Source: an uncultured Bacteroidia bacterium (GTDB lineage: Bacteria > Bacteroidota > Bacteroidia > Bacteroidales > UBA932). From it: 64,000 bases of DNA. Shown here one piece after another: positions 9,743 through 18,313 of the stretch. The position numbers and the translations under genes were made by a program. Under the pieces are notes generated by a model that was not told the DNA's origin, did no database searches, and worked only from the letters and a program-made list of their open reading frames with translations. Numbering within the stretch: the stretch's first letter is position 1; the number at the start of each line of letters is the position of its first letter. The stretch covers positions 1 through 64,000 of the forward strand of contig CACZZF010000007.1 in NCBI GenBank assembly GCA_902785575.1, written 5' to 3'.

Positions 9743-11197
9743 TTACAGAGCCAATCTCAATCCGAATGTGCCTTTGAAATTCTTTCCGGGCATATATGAC
9801 CTGTTACTTATCCTGCAGGCGTCCCAGCGGCTGGCGCAACTTCCACCACGAAGAATCCTGGTGCCACCTTCCTTCGCTCCCGTAGGATTGACTTGGGGAT
9901 CAGTAGGGTACTCCTCCGCCCTATCGTAGCACCATTCCCAAACATTGCCGCTCATGTCGTAGATTCCGAGCTCGTTCGGTTTTTTCGTCTTGACGATCTG
10001 GGGCTTGGAGTCAGCGTTGTCTATATTCCACATCGATATCTTCATATCGTTCGAGCCGCTGAAACCATAATGCCGAGAGAACTTGCCACCCCTGGCGGCA
10101 TATTCCCATTCAGCCTCCGTCGGGAGACGGAAGGTCCTGCCTGTCATAGCGTTAAGCTTGCGAAGGAACACCTGGCAATCATACCAAGAAACATTTCCGA
10201 CCGGTTTATTCGGCTCTTTTATATCATTCAGATATGGAATGGATCCCATCACTGCGTACCAAAGGCCCACAGTTACCTCGGACTCCCCTATCGCGAAATC
10301 GTCAAGAGTAACCTGATGAGCGTTCACCTCATTCTCAGGAACCTTGAAATCAAGATAGGGGCTGTCAGTGCTATTGAATCCCATGGAGAACGTGCCACCT
10401 TGGACCATAACCATCTTGAAACTCTCATTACCGACAGTGAATGATTCCGGCAGTCCGCTCGACGCGTCGACCTTCTCCCTTTTGACCACCGTCCCGTCAA
10501 TAGGTCCCAGAATGTCCTCATTCAAAACATCTTCCGTAGGTTGGGCAAGCCTGAATCCGACCTTAACCCTACGTGTATGCGATTCCACAGGCATCCTCTC
10601 CAATGTCGTACGGACAACCTTGGCGCTACCCTTCTCTGGACCGGCAGGGTTAACCATCAAACTCATAGGGACGAAATAATCATCCTTCGTAGCATCCTCC
10701 GGAACCTCATCGTAATTATCGAGACACCACTCCGCCACCGAGGTGAAGCCCTTATCCCCATTGAGGTGATGGGCATATTCCCACTGGGCCTCAGTCGGGA
10801 GGGAGAAAGACTTGCCTGTCCGCTTCTCCAATTTGGATAGAAACTTCTGAATATCAACCCACGAGACCATGTCAACCGGGGCCTGTGGGTCCTTGATTTG
10901 GCTTGGATTCTTGCCCATAACCTCTGTCCATAAGGCTTGTGAGACAGGTTCCGCGCTGATGACGAAACCGTCCAACGCCACAGGTTGGGCGATCCCTTTG
11001 GTTACTTTCCGTCTGTTGTCAGCCGACACTCCCATCGTGAAATACCCCGCCGGTGCCTTGAGCATCTCGAATGAGACAGCCCCGACAGTGTAGGACATAG
11101 AGTAATCAGGGCCTGTGGTCTTTTCATTGGAATCTCTGCAGGACACGGCCCAAAGCCCTATTAGGCTGATAATTATGAGTATCGCGATCTTTTTCAT
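9743..11197 (-). CDS. Lipoprotein with two SUMF1/FGE-sulfatase domains
   Basis: A 484-residue lipoprotein. The start at 11197 gives the signal MKKIAILIIISLIGLWAVSC with lipobox AVSC; a longer in-frame start at 11266 lies upstream of the -7 box and is rejected. Two formylglycine-generating-enzyme-like domains follow: a first, shorter one (about 30-235, LPTEAQWEYA) and a complete second one (about 255-484, LPTEAEWEYAARGG, MSGNVWEWCYD, RILRGGSCASRWDACR, GFRLAL-type end). Such domains in Bacteroidota often have structural or carbohydrate-linked roles; I see no case for true sulfatase activation. It is the first gene of the operon that continues into NUC1 and gcvTHPAPB. Confidence 0.88.
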   Translation of the reverse strand: MKKIAILIIISLIGLWAVSCRDSNEKTTGPDYSMSYTVGAVSFEMLKAPAGYFTMGVSADNRRKVTKGIAQPVALDGFVISAEPVSQALWTEVMGKNPSQIKDPQAPVDMVSWVDIQKFLSKLEKRTGKSFSLPTEAQWEYAHHLNGDKGFTSVAEWCLDNYDEVPEDATKDDYFVPMSLMVNPAGPEKGSAKVVRTTLERMPVESHTRRVKVGFRLAQPTEDVLNEDILGPIDGTVVKREKVDASSGLPESFTVGNESFKMVMVQGGTFSMGFNSTDSPYLDFKVPENEVNAHQVTLDDFAIGESEVTVGLWYAVMGSIPYLNDIKEPNKPVGNVSWYDCQVFLRKLNAMTGRTFRLPTEAEWEYAARGGKFSRHYGFSGSNDMKISMWNIDNADSKPQIVKTKKPNELGIYDMSGNVWEWCYDRAEEYPTDPQVNPTGAKEGGTRILRGGSCASRWDACRISNRSYMPGKNFKGTFGLRLAL

Positions 11198-11220
11198 TCC
11201 GGCGCTTACGCAATAGAATA

Positions 11221-11228
11221 CAAATATA
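11221..11228 (-). promoter_or_regulatory. Promoter -7 box of the SUMF1-nuclease-gcv operon
   Basis: TATATTTG on the minus strand, ending 23 nt before the ATG at 11197. No good -33 TTG is seen at the expected distance. It is the only promoter-like site I find for the six-gene operon. Confidence 0.6.
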
Positions 11229-11230
11229 TG

Positions 11231-11260
11231 AAAAAAGTCGGGACTATCCAGCCCCGACTC
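11231..11260 (-). terminator. Terminator of the DUF4332 gene
   Basis: Stem AGTCGGG/CCCGACT (11236-11242 with 11253-11259) followed on the minus strand by six T. It directly abuts the next promoter. Confidence 0.85.
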
Positions 11261-11279
11261 AAACAAAAGGTTCTTTCGA

Positions 11280-11687
11280 CTAGTACTCCACCATAGGAGG
11301 GAGGACCTTGGCCTGGTCGATCATCTTCTGGACCATAACCTCGGTGGGAACAACCTTGGTGAGATTCTTCTGCTCGTTCACCTCAGTCATCTTGGCGACG
11401 AGGTTGGCGGCTACCCTGTGCTGGAGCTCCTTCACGGTGTCAACACCGGAGGCCTCGAGCAGCTCAGAGAACTGAGGGCCGATACCCTTGATACGGAAGA
11501 GGTCAGCATGATTGACCCATGTGAGGATAAGCTTGCCAGTGATTCCGGTGACCTCCTCGAGCTCTTTGCGGCCCTTAGGGGTCTTTCCCTTCTCAAGAAG
11601 CTGATCTACAGTTACAACGCCGGCGGCGATAAGCTTCTCAGCGTAGACAGGACCAACGCCCTGGATGTCGATAATCTTGTAAGTCAT
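11280..11687 (-). CDS. DUF4332 helix-hairpin-helix protein
   Basis: A 135-residue cytosolic protein with two helix-hairpin-helix-like segments: IQGVGPVYAEKLIAAGV (about 8-24) and IKGIGPQFSELLEASGV (about 66-82). This pattern defines DUF4332, related to the HhH domains of nucleic-acid-binding proteins. The exact function is unknown; non-specific DNA binding is a reasonable guess from the fold. It is a single-gene unit with its own promoter (11728-11757) and terminator (11231-11260). Confidence 0.85.
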   Translation of the reverse strand: MTYKIIDIQGVGPVYAEKLIAAGVVTVDQLLEKGKTPKGRKELEEVTGITGKLILTWVNHADLFRIKGIGPQFSELLEASGVDTVKELQHRVAANLVAKMTEVNEQKNLTKVVPTEVMVQKMIDQAKVLPPMVEY

Positions 11688-11727
11688 TGCAATGAAAATT
11701 AAGGTGTTGTTAACAGTGTTATTAAGC

Positions 11728-11757
11728 CAAAAGTAAATAAAAACTTTGACTTGACAA
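11728..11757 (-). promoter_or_regulatory. Promoter of the DUF4332 gene
   Basis: Minus strand TTG (11755-11757), 19-bp spacer, TACTTTTG (11728-11735), ending 40 nt before the ATG. Confidence 0.8.
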
Positions 11758-11790
11758 AATTTACGGCGAAAAACAATGACTAAAAGCCTT

Positions 11791-12264
11791 TTAGAAGCTT
11801 TGGAAGAACTGGATGTCTTTCTTGAGCATGACCTTCGGCTCCATCAGGTAGACTTTTTGGAATAGACGGAACTGATTGACTTTGGAGAGGTAGACCTTAT
11901 CCTCATGCTTACCCTTGCGCCACCATTTGTAAAAACCGATAGGGTCATTCTCAAAAGGAATCTTGGCAAGAATATCTGACGAGAAACCGGGAAAATCTAT
12001 GGTCACATTGAGACCCATATATTGCTTATAATATTGGGGATCCGCCCTGCGCAACTTACTCATCAAAGGGTTATATAACTCAATCTGATCAAGGTGGAGG
12101 GTTTTCTCGCGGACTACCATTTTATGGATCCGGACAGGGTCTTCATTAAGCCAGGCGCCCAGACGCAAAGTCTTCGGTCCCTCGGGAGTATCGAGGGTCA
12201 ACTCGTCCATCGAGTAGTAGACTTTTTCTGTGTCTAAAGGATAAAAAATATCAGCCTCCGCCAT
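11791..12264 (-). CDS. Conserved-looking hypothetical protein, 157 aa
   Basis: I do not recognise the family. With the start at ATG 12264 it begins MAEADIFYPLDTEKVYYSMD and has no signal peptide or membrane segment. It is rich in aromatic and basic residues in its second half (FYKWWRKGKHEDKVYLSKVN), a composition that could suit nucleic-acid or membrane-surface contact, but nothing more specific can be said. A longer frame from 12315 begins upstream of the -7 box at 12287-12294 and would not be transcribed in full, so the shorter start is chosen. It is downstream of htpG but separately promoted. Confidence 0.7.
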   Translation of the reverse strand: MAEADIFYPLDTEKVYYSMDELTLDTPEGPKTLRLGAWLNEDPVRIHKMVVREKTLHLDQIELYNPLMSKLRRADPQYYKQYMGLNVTIDFPGFSSDILAKIPFENDPIGFYKWWRKGKHEDKVYLSKVNQFRLFQKVYLMEPKVMLKKDIQFFQSF

Positions 12265-12286
12265 GACCAATCCGGTTACGTCGGGG

Positions 12287-12317
12287 CAAATATAAACAAA
12301 AAAATGGTCTTGCACAA
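12287..12317 (-). promoter_or_regulatory. Promoter of the 157-aa hypothetical gene
   Basis: Minus strand TTG (12315-12317), 20-bp spacer, TATATTTG (12287-12294), ending 22 nt before ATG 12264. The -33 element lies inside the htpG terminator loop. Confidence 0.8.
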
Positions 12318-12337
12318 ACGTACAAGGCCATTTTTTT
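12298..12337 (-). terminator. Terminator of htpG
   Basis: An imperfect inverted repeat: on the minus strand ATGGCCTTG pairs with CAAGACCAT, flanked by A and T runs. It overlaps the promoter of the next gene. Confidence 0.7.
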
Positions 12338-12339
12338 AA

Positions 12340-14238
12340 TTATTTATCGGCATAATAATCTGTAAGTGTCTTGCCGCTCCGGACTATAAAATCGGCCAAA
12401 TCCTTACCTTTCAAAAGCCCATTAGAGAGAAGAGCCAGATCCGTCACTTGCTTTAGAAGATCACTTTCTCCAGCGAATTCCTCAACCTTGTCAGAGTGGT
12501 CTTTCATTTGAGCTACAAGCTTGATCATCAATGGGTTCTGAAGGTTGACTGTGATATTGAACGACTCCGGCATCTCACCGTAGAAGTTCATTCCGCCACC
12601 CAACGCGCTCATCTCACGGTAGCGCCGCATGAATTCATTTCTGGTTATCAAAATGGGCAACGCATCCTCTCCAAGATTATCCGCATCGACATAATACTCT
12701 TTATCTTTCGGAAGCACAGCCTTTAGCATGGTCTCAAGATTTTTCTTATCCTCCTCGGCCATCTCCGGCTTTACTTTTTCTTCTTTAGGTATCAAATTGT
12801 CAACCGAATCAGAGTCAACCCTGGCGAATCTGGTATCTGGAATCTTCTGCTCCAATAAGTTAACGAAATGGGCGTCCAACTCACAATCCATAAGCAGCAC
12901 GTCATACCCCTTGTTCTTGGCAGCCTCGATGAAAGGATACTGTGCCTCAGAATCCGTAGCATAAAGGTAGACAACCTTCTTGTCCTTGTCGGTCTGGGTG
13001 TCAGAGATAGCCTTGCGGTAGTCCTCGAAAGCGAAGAACTTCCCGTCCGTATTCTTGAGAAGGGCGAACTTCATCGCGCGCTCACAGAACTTCTCGTCAG
13101 AGAGCATTCCGTATTCGATGAAAAGCTTGAGGTTGTCCCACTTGCTCTCCCATGACGCTCGGTCGTTCTTGAATATCTCCTCCAGCCTGTCAGCCACCTT
13201 CTTGGTGATATAGGTGGATATCTTTTTCACGTTCTCATCGGCCTGCAAATAGCTTCTGGAGACGTTCAGGGGAATATCCGGAGAATCAATGACACCGTGA
13301 AGCAGGGTAAGGAAGTCAGGGACTATATTCTCCACATGGTCGGTCACGAACATCTGGTTGCAGTATAGCTGGATGTTGTTCTTCTCGATCGCCATCCTTT
13401 CCTTGATCTTCGGGAAATAGAGGATTCCGGTGAGGTTGAACGGATAGTCGACATTGAGGTGGATGTGGAACAACGGCTCCTCTTTCATCGGATACAGATC
13501 CTTATAGAACTTCACGTAATCCTCATCTTTCAATTCTGAAGGCTTCTTGGTCCAAAGAGGTTCTATTGAATTGATTATATGATCCTTATCCGTGTCAACA
13601 TATTTCTTGTCCTTCCATTCCTGTTCCTTTCCGAAAACAATAGGGACCGGCATGAACTTGCAATACTTGCCGAGAAGCTGGCTAATCTTGCCTTTGTTGC
13701 CGTAATCCTTCGCGGAATCATCGTCGAGGAACAATGTCACGACTGTTCCACGGTCCTTCTTTTCGCAGGCTCCCATCTCGAACTCAGGGTCGCCCTCGCA
13801 GCTCCAAATCACCGCCTCAGCGCCCTCTTTCCATGAAAGGGACTCGATAGTGACCTTTTTCGCCACCATGAACGCCGAATAAAAACCGAGACCGAAATGT
13901 CCGATTATGTTCTGGTCCTTATATTTCTCGAGGAATTCCCCGGCGGACGAAAAAGCAATCTGGTTGATATATTTATCGACCTCCTCGGCTGTCATGCCGA
14001 TTCCGTTATCGATAATCTTGAGGGTCTTCTTCTTCTCGTCCAACTCCACAATGACTTTCAGATCCCCGAGTTCGCCTTTGAAATCGCCGTTAGACGCCAG
14101 AACCTTCATCTTTTGAGTGGCATCCACAGCGTTAGCCACAAGCTCGCGGAGGAAAATCTCATGGTCCGAATACAAAAACTGCTTAATGACCGGGAATATA
14201 TTCTCAGTCGTCACACCAATCTGTCCTTTATTAGCCAT
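12340..14238 (-). CDS. htpG: Chaperone protein HtpG (Hsp90)
   Basis: Bacterial Hsp90, 632 residues from the ATG at 14238 (MANKGQIGVTTENIFPVI). The open frame continues 68 codons upstream, but that stretch crosses the fadD terminator and has no family similarity. The GHKL ATPase domain shows ELVANAVDATQKM, DNGIGMT and GHFGLGFYSAFMV; the middle domain has the conserved SLWKKP-like and YLQADENVKKIS regions. The C-terminal dimerisation domain is present. Cytosolic, stress-related protein folding. No -7 box with a full match is seen directly upstream. Confidence 0.97.
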   Translation of the reverse strand: MANKGQIGVTTENIFPVIKQFLYSDHEIFLRELVANAVDATQKMKVLASNGDFKGELGDLKVIVELDEKKKTLKIIDNGIGMTAEEVDKYINQIAFSSAGEFLEKYKDQNIIGHFGLGFYSAFMVAKKVTIESLSWKEGAEAVIWSCEGDPEFEMGACEKKDRGTVVTLFLDDDSAKDYGNKGKISQLLGKYCKFMPVPIVFGKEQEWKDKKYVDTDKDHIINSIEPLWTKKPSELKDEDYVKFYKDLYPMKEEPLFHIHLNVDYPFNLTGILYFPKIKERMAIEKNNIQLYCNQMFVTDHVENIVPDFLTLLHGVIDSPDIPLNVSRSYLQADENVKKISTYITKKVADRLEEIFKNDRASWESKWDNLKLFIEYGMLSDEKFCERAMKFALLKNTDGKFFAFEDYRKAISDTQTDKDKKVVYLYATDSEAQYPFIEAAKNKGYDVLLMDCELDAHFVNLLEQKIPDTRFARVDSDSVDNLIPKEEKVKPEMAEEDKKNLETMLKAVLPKDKEYYVDADNLGEDALPILITRNEFMRRYREMSALGGGMNFYGEMPESFNITVNLQNPLMIKLVAQMKDHSDKVEEFAGESDLLKQVTDLALLSNGLLKGKDLADFIVRSGKTLTDYYADK

Positions 14239-14290
14239 ATCTGTTAGTTTTAAATTATCTTGCCTTTCGAAGGGATCCCCCTCCCCTCCT

Positions 14291-14330
14291 GAAAAATATA
14301 AACCGGCGCCTAATGGAGCCGGTTTATAAG
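14291..14330 (-). terminator. Terminator of the acyl-CoA ligase gene
   Basis: Stem TATAAACCGGC/GCCGGTTTATA (14297-14328) followed on the minus strand by TTTTT. Confidence 0.85.
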
Positions 14331-14374
14331 TAGTCAAATAACGTTCCAGTGGAGCGGCGACTGACAAATTGTCA

Positions 14375-16018
14375 CTACTTGTAAAGGAAACGTTTGATGG
14401 ACATCTTGGGCGTCTTCTCAAATGGAGTCTCCTGCACCTCAACCTTTGTGAGCTGGCTGTAAGAAGGCAGTTTCTTGTTGGAATTGACCCTTACCCTCTC
14501 CGGAAGATCAGCCACGGTTTCGGCATCGAGGTTGTCCCTCTTAATCGCATCCTGGTCGAAATAAACCAAAGCGACAAGTTTCGAAGCCCTGTCAACCACC
14601 ACAGACTCAGCCACATAAGGCTGGTCATTAATAATCGCCTCAACCTCTTCAGGATAGATATTCTGCCCGTTGGCGGAAAGGATCATCGACTTGCTCCGGC
14701 CTTTGATGAATATATTTCCATCCTTGTCAATGATACCAAGGTCTCCAGTTTTGAGGTAACCATCCTCAGTGAAGGCGTTAGCGGATGCCTCAGGATTCTT
14801 ATAATACCCGATGCAAATATTGTCGCCCTTTGCCTGTATCTCACCAGCGATATGCTCCGGATCCTCTGAGTCTATACGCACATCAGCGCATGTGACAGCC
14901 TTACCGCAAGAACCTGCGACATAGTCCTTATAACCTATATAAGCGAGAAGAGGAGTGGCTTCTGTCATACCATAACCAACCATGTAAGGAAGCTTTATCC
15001 TCTTGAACCACTTCTCAACCTCGGGGCTGACCGGGGCGCCTCCAAGGATGAACTCCTGCACCTCGCCACCGAAGGCGTCGATCATCTGGTCATGAATCTT
15101 CTTGAAAATAATATTCCTGATCCCGGGAACCTTGCAGAGGAATTTGACCGGCTGCTTGTCCACGACGGGTTTGACCTTGGACTTGAATATCTTCTCCATC
15201 ACAAGCGGCACGGTGATAAGCTGGTAAGGCTTGACCTGCTGGAAAGCCTTCATCAGGGTTGATGGAGTCGGGGTCTTCCCGAGCCAATAGATCGAGGTTC
15301 CGTAGCAAAGCGGATATATGAATTCAGTGACCAGTCCGTACATGTGGGCCATCGGGAGCATAGATATCATCCTCTGGTGCTCATTGGTAGGCCTGTTGAC
15401 CTGGCTGAACTCGATTGTCGCGCAGAAGTTCCTGTAAGTCAGCATTACACCTTTAGGGTTTCCAGTGGATCCGGATGTGTAATTAATAACCGCCAGGTCG
15501 TCCCAGTTGTCGGTAGGATAGACCACATCTTCAGGACCGAAGCCATCCGGATATTTCTCAGCGAACAGGTTGTCGATATTGTTCCAAATGCCTTTGATGG
15601 CAGGATCAGCGCAATACAGGACCTTCAGGTTATCCACATCCATCACGAACCTGATTCCAGGAGTTTTGGCCAGATCCAACTTGTTGAACTTGTCAGCGTT
15701 CGTCAGAAGGGCCACACTGTCAGAATGATCCAACAGGAATTCCACGTTCTCAGGTGTGAAATCCGCGAGGATAGGCACGACTACAGCCTCGAAAGTGTTG
15801 ATGGCAAGATAAGACATACCCCAACGCGCGCTATTGCGGGCCCACAAAGCCACATGCTCGCCTTTCTTCAGGCCAATCTCATCAAAGAAAAGATGGAACT
15901 TAGCGATGAGGGTAGCCATCTGGGCATAATTGAATGACTCACCATCGATGGTGTTGAGAGCGGACTTGTCCCAGAATTTCCTTGTAGCCTGCTGGAGAAG
16001 ATATAAATAATGATCCAT
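14375..16018 (-). CDS. Long-chain acyl-CoA ligase, AMP-binding family
   Basis: An ANL-superfamily adenylate-forming enzyme of 547 residues, shorter than classical FadD but usual for this Bacteroidota group. The P-loop YTSGSTGNPKG is at 180-190. The VGYGMTEATPL (A5) motif, GYLKTGDLG (A7) and a C-terminal lysine in FEKTPKMSIKR (A10) are all present, so it should be active. Substrate is probably a fatty acid, but an aryl acid cannot be excluded, since the IorAB aromatic operon lies 1 kb upstream on the same strand, separated by the HAD gene. Single-gene unit with promoter 16040-16069 and terminator 14291-14330. Confidence 0.9.
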   Translation of the reverse strand: MDHYLYLLQQATRKFWDKSALNTIDGESFNYAQMATLIAKFHLFFDEIGLKKGEHVALWARNSARWGMSYLAINTFEAVVVPILADFTPENVEFLLDHSDSVALLTNADKFNKLDLAKTPGIRFVMDVDNLKVLYCADPAIKGIWNNIDNLFAEKYPDGFGPEDVVYPTDNWDDLAVINYTSGSTGNPKGVMLTYRNFCATIEFSQVNRPTNEHQRMISMLPMAHMYGLVTEFIYPLCYGTSIYWLGKTPTPSTLMKAFQQVKPYQLITVPLVMEKIFKSKVKPVVDKQPVKFLCKVPGIRNIIFKKIHDQMIDAFGGEVQEFILGGAPVSPEVEKWFKRIKLPYMVGYGMTEATPLLAYIGYKDYVAGSCGKAVTCADVRIDSEDPEHIAGEIQAKGDNICIGYYKNPEASANAFTEDGYLKTGDLGIIDKDGNIFIKGRSKSMILSANGQNIYPEEVEAIINDQPYVAESVVVDRASKLVALVYFDQDAIKRDNLDAETVADLPERVRVNSNKKLPSYSQLTKVEVQETPFEKTPKMSIKRFLYK

Positions 16019-16039
16019 AATCTAGATTTGTCGTTTTAA

Positions 16040-16069
16040 CAAAAATAGTCATCATGATTGAGAATTCAA
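16040..16069 (-). promoter_or_regulatory. Promoter of the acyl-CoA ligase gene
   Basis: Minus strand TTG (16067-16069), 19-bp spacer, TATTTTTG (16040-16047), ending 21 nt before the ATG. It lies back to back with the HAD promoter. Confidence 0.8.
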
Positions 16070-16083
16070 ATCCATTAATATGT

Positions 16084-16091
16084 TATCTTTG
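16084..16091 (+). promoter_or_regulatory. Promoter -7 box of the HAD gene
   Basis: TATCTTTG on the plus strand; the nearest TTG (16058-16060) is 23 bp upstream, longer than usual. It overlaps the region of the divergent acyl-CoA ligase promoter. Confidence 0.6.
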
Positions 16092-16150
16092 CCGTCGGAT
16101 GCCGCAAATCCGTGAAACAAGCGTATTTGTGGCGAAAATCAGAGAAGGAT

Positions 16151-16999
16151 ATGAGAAAGAAACCCATTGTAGCGCTCATCTACGACTTCGACGGCACCCT
16201 CTCCCCTGGCAATATGCAGGAGTTCGGGTTCATCCAGGCAGTAGGGAAAACCCCTCAGGAATTCTGGACAATGAGTGACGGACTTGCTGTCGGCCAGGAC
16301 GCCAGCAATGTGCTCTCGTATATGAAGATGATGCGTGACGAGGCCAAAAAGCACGGCATTTCCCTCCGCAGGGAGGATCTACGGAGATTCGGGAAGGACA
16401 TCGAGCTTTTCGAAGGAGTCAAGGAATGGTTCTCGCTCGTCAATGAATACGGGAAGTCAAAAGGTGTCAGGATCGAGCACTATATCAACTCCTCTGGCCT
16501 TAAGGAAATCATCGAGGGCTCCCCTATAGCGTCGGAGTTCAAATATATCTTCGCCTGCAGTTACATCTACAACGATGAGGGCGAGGCGGTATGGCCGGGC
16601 ATCGCGGTCGACTACACGGCCAAGACCCAGTTCCTTTTCAAAATCAGCAAAGGTATCTTCAGCGCCCACGACAACAAAAAGGTCAACGAAAGCGTCTCTG
16701 ATGACAAGAAAAGGATCCCCTATCCTCAGATGATTTATTTCGGAGACGGGGAAACTGATATTCCGAGCATGAAGGTGGTCTCGATGTTCGGAGGCCACTC
16801 GATAGCGGTTTTTAATCCGAAAATCCAGAAAAAGAAATCATTCGCCCTCAAGTTGTTACGCCAGGGACGAGTCGGATTTGCCGTCCCAGCGGACTACCGT
16901 AAGGAAAGCCGCACTTTCGAGGTCGTCTGCGCCATCATAGACAAGATCAAGGCCGACTACGACCTTAATCACCTTGAGATTCCCAGAAACGGAAGGTAG
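16151..16999 (+). CDS. HAD-family phosphatase
   Basis: A haloacid dehalogenase-superfamily hydrolase of 282 residues. Motif I DFDGTL gives the nucleophile D12 and acid/base D14; motif II is INSSG (S about 105-107); the late motif GDGETDIPSM supplies the metal-binding acids. The substrate is unknown. An in-frame GTG at 16112 would add 13 residues before the conserved start; ATG 16151 is preceded by a purine-rich AGAGAAGG and is chosen. Its stop codon directly abuts the stop codon of the convergent CoA-transferase gene (TAG then CTA, 16997-17002), leaving no room for a terminator between them. Confidence 0.88.
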   Translation: MRKKPIVALIYDFDGTLSPGNMQEFGFIQAVGKTPQEFWTMSDGLAVGQDASNVLSYMKMMRDEAKKHGISLRREDLRRFGKDIELFEGVKEWFSLVNEYGKSKGVRIEHYINSSGLKEIIEGSPIASEFKYIFACSYIYNDEGEAVWPGIAVDYTAKTQFLFKISKGIFSAHDNKKVNESVSDDKKRIPYPQMIYFGDGETDIPSMKVVSMFGGHSIAVFNPKIQKKKSFALKLLRQGRVGFAVPADYRKESRTFEVVCAIIDKIKADYDLNHLEIPRNGR

Positions 17000-18301
17000 C
17001 TAAGGCATCATCGACAAGCGATGGTACACGAGTCCGAAACGTCTTGCGGCCTCACGCTCAAGCTCTTCCCGGTCATCAGGATGGGCTATTGATATCAAGG
17101 CCTTCGCTCTCTCCGCCAAATTCTTGTTGCGCAGGTACACGCAACCATATTCAGTCACAACATACTGGGTCTGGAACCTGGTAGTCACCACACCGGCCCC
17201 GGGAGCCAGGTGGGAAACGATCTTGGCCTTCCCTTTCCCTGTCCTGGAAGGCATAGCGATGAAAGTCTTGCCGCCTTCAGACAATGACGCCCCGTACATG
17301 AAATCATGCTGACCGCCAACGGAGGAGAAAATCAGTTCTCCGATGCTGTCGGCGCATATCTGTCCGGTCAGGTCAACCTCTATCGCGGAATTAATCGCCA
17401 CCGCATTAGGATTCTTCCTTATCAAGGAAGGATCGTTAGTGACCCCGACATCAAAGAAAACGCAATCCTTGTTGTGATCGATGAACTCATACATTTCCTT
17501 GGAACCGAGGGCCAAAGAGGCCACGCTACGTCCAGGTTCATATTTCTTCATCGAATTGTCGATGACACCGGCACGCATCAGGCGGAACACACCGTCAGTC
17601 ATAGCCTCCGTATGGAGTCCGAGATGTTTATGGTCCATCAAGCCGTTCAAGGTGGCGTTAGGGATGCCACCCACTCCGATCTGCAAAGTCGCACCGTCAG
17701 GTATTTCAGCGGCGATATGTGACCCGATAGCGGCCTCGATCTCAGTCGGAGGGCCAAACCGCATGTCGACAGGTGGGTCATCACACTCCACGGCGGCGGT
17801 AATAGCGCTCTCATGGATCATCGCCGTACCATACAGATAAGGGATACTCTTGTTGACCTGGGCTATCACAACTCTTGCCACTTCAACGGCTGGCTGGGCC
17901 AAGTCAGCGGATATGTTGTAACTGCACCACCCGTTCTCATCGGGAAGAGAACAGTTGATGCATGCCACATCGATTGGTATCTCCCGCCTCCGCATAAGGC
18001 CGGGGAGGTCGCTGAGGAAGCCCGGAATCAGGCTTCCATAGCCCTGCGCGACGTAATCCCGCTGGTCCCCACAGAGGAACAAGCTGTTCACGACAAAGGA
18101 GTCCTTATACTCCGGCTTGCAGAAAGGAGCCACACCCTTGGTCACATTGAACCCGGACACTATCTTCACATCACGGAGTTCATTATGGCGCCTGGCGAGC
18201 GCCTCCTGGATAATGACAGGCACAGAAGTACTGCCCTGGAAAAAGACCCAATCACCTGACCGGACTAAAGAAACGGCCTCGTCGGCGGAAACATATCTCA
18301 T
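17000..18301 (-). CDS. Acetyl-CoA hydrolase/transferase-family CoA-transferase
   Basis: A class I CoA-transferase of 433 residues in the Cat1/4-hydroxybutyrate/butyryl-CoA:acetate family. The catalytic glutamate region is DSIGELIFSSVGGQHDF and the oxyanion and CoA-binding loop reads IGVGGIPNATL. As last gene of the iorA-iorB-aminotransferase operon (12-bp gap) it fits transfer of CoA from an aryl-acetyl-CoA to acetate, conserving the energy of 2-oxoacid oxidation. The exact acyl substrate cannot be read from sequence. Confidence 0.9.
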   Translation of the reverse strand: MRYVSADEAVSLVRSGDWVFFQGSTSVPVIIQEALARRHNELRDVKIVSGFNVTKGVAPFCKPEYKDSFVVNSLFLCGDQRDYVAQGYGSLIPGFLSDLPGLMRRREIPIDVACINCSLPDENGWCSYNISADLAQPAVEVARVVIAQVNKSIPYLYGTAMIHESAITAAVECDDPPVDMRFGPPTEIEAAIGSHIAAEIPDGATLQIGVGGIPNATLNGLMDHKHLGLHTEAMTDGVFRLMRAGVIDNSMKKYEPGRSVASLALGSKEMYEFIDHNKDCVFFDVGVTNDPSLIRKNPNAVAINSAIEVDLTGQICADSIGELIFSSVGGQHDFMYGASLSEGGKTFIAMPSRTGKGKAKIVSHLAPGAGVVTTRFQTQYVVTEYGCVYLRNKNLAERAKALISIAHPDDREELEREAARRFGLVYHRLSMMP

Positions 18302-18313
18302 ATTGCTGCGATA

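Noticed and set aside
8857..9777. 306-codon open frame opposite the nuclease gene
   Set aside because: It is antisense to a clear NUC1 gene and has no family features. The same applies to long frames opposite rpsA (29998-30927) and lon (51680-52624).
9743..11197. True formylglycine-generating enzyme
   Set aside because: No sulfatase is in the window, and the two domains lack a convincing copper-binding cysteine pair; only the fold is supported.
11198..11228. Glycine riboswitch controlling the gcv operon
   Set aside because: The leader after the -7 box is only about 23 nt, and no glycine aptamer core is seen before gcvT.
11771..11790. Palindrome CTAAAAGCCTTTTAG as terminator of the 157-aa gene
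   Set aside because: The loop is a single base and no clear T run follows, so it is too weak to call.
14239..14442. N-terminal extension of HtpG
   Set aside because: It reads through the fadD terminator and has an Arg-rich, unrelated sequence; HtpG starts at 14238.
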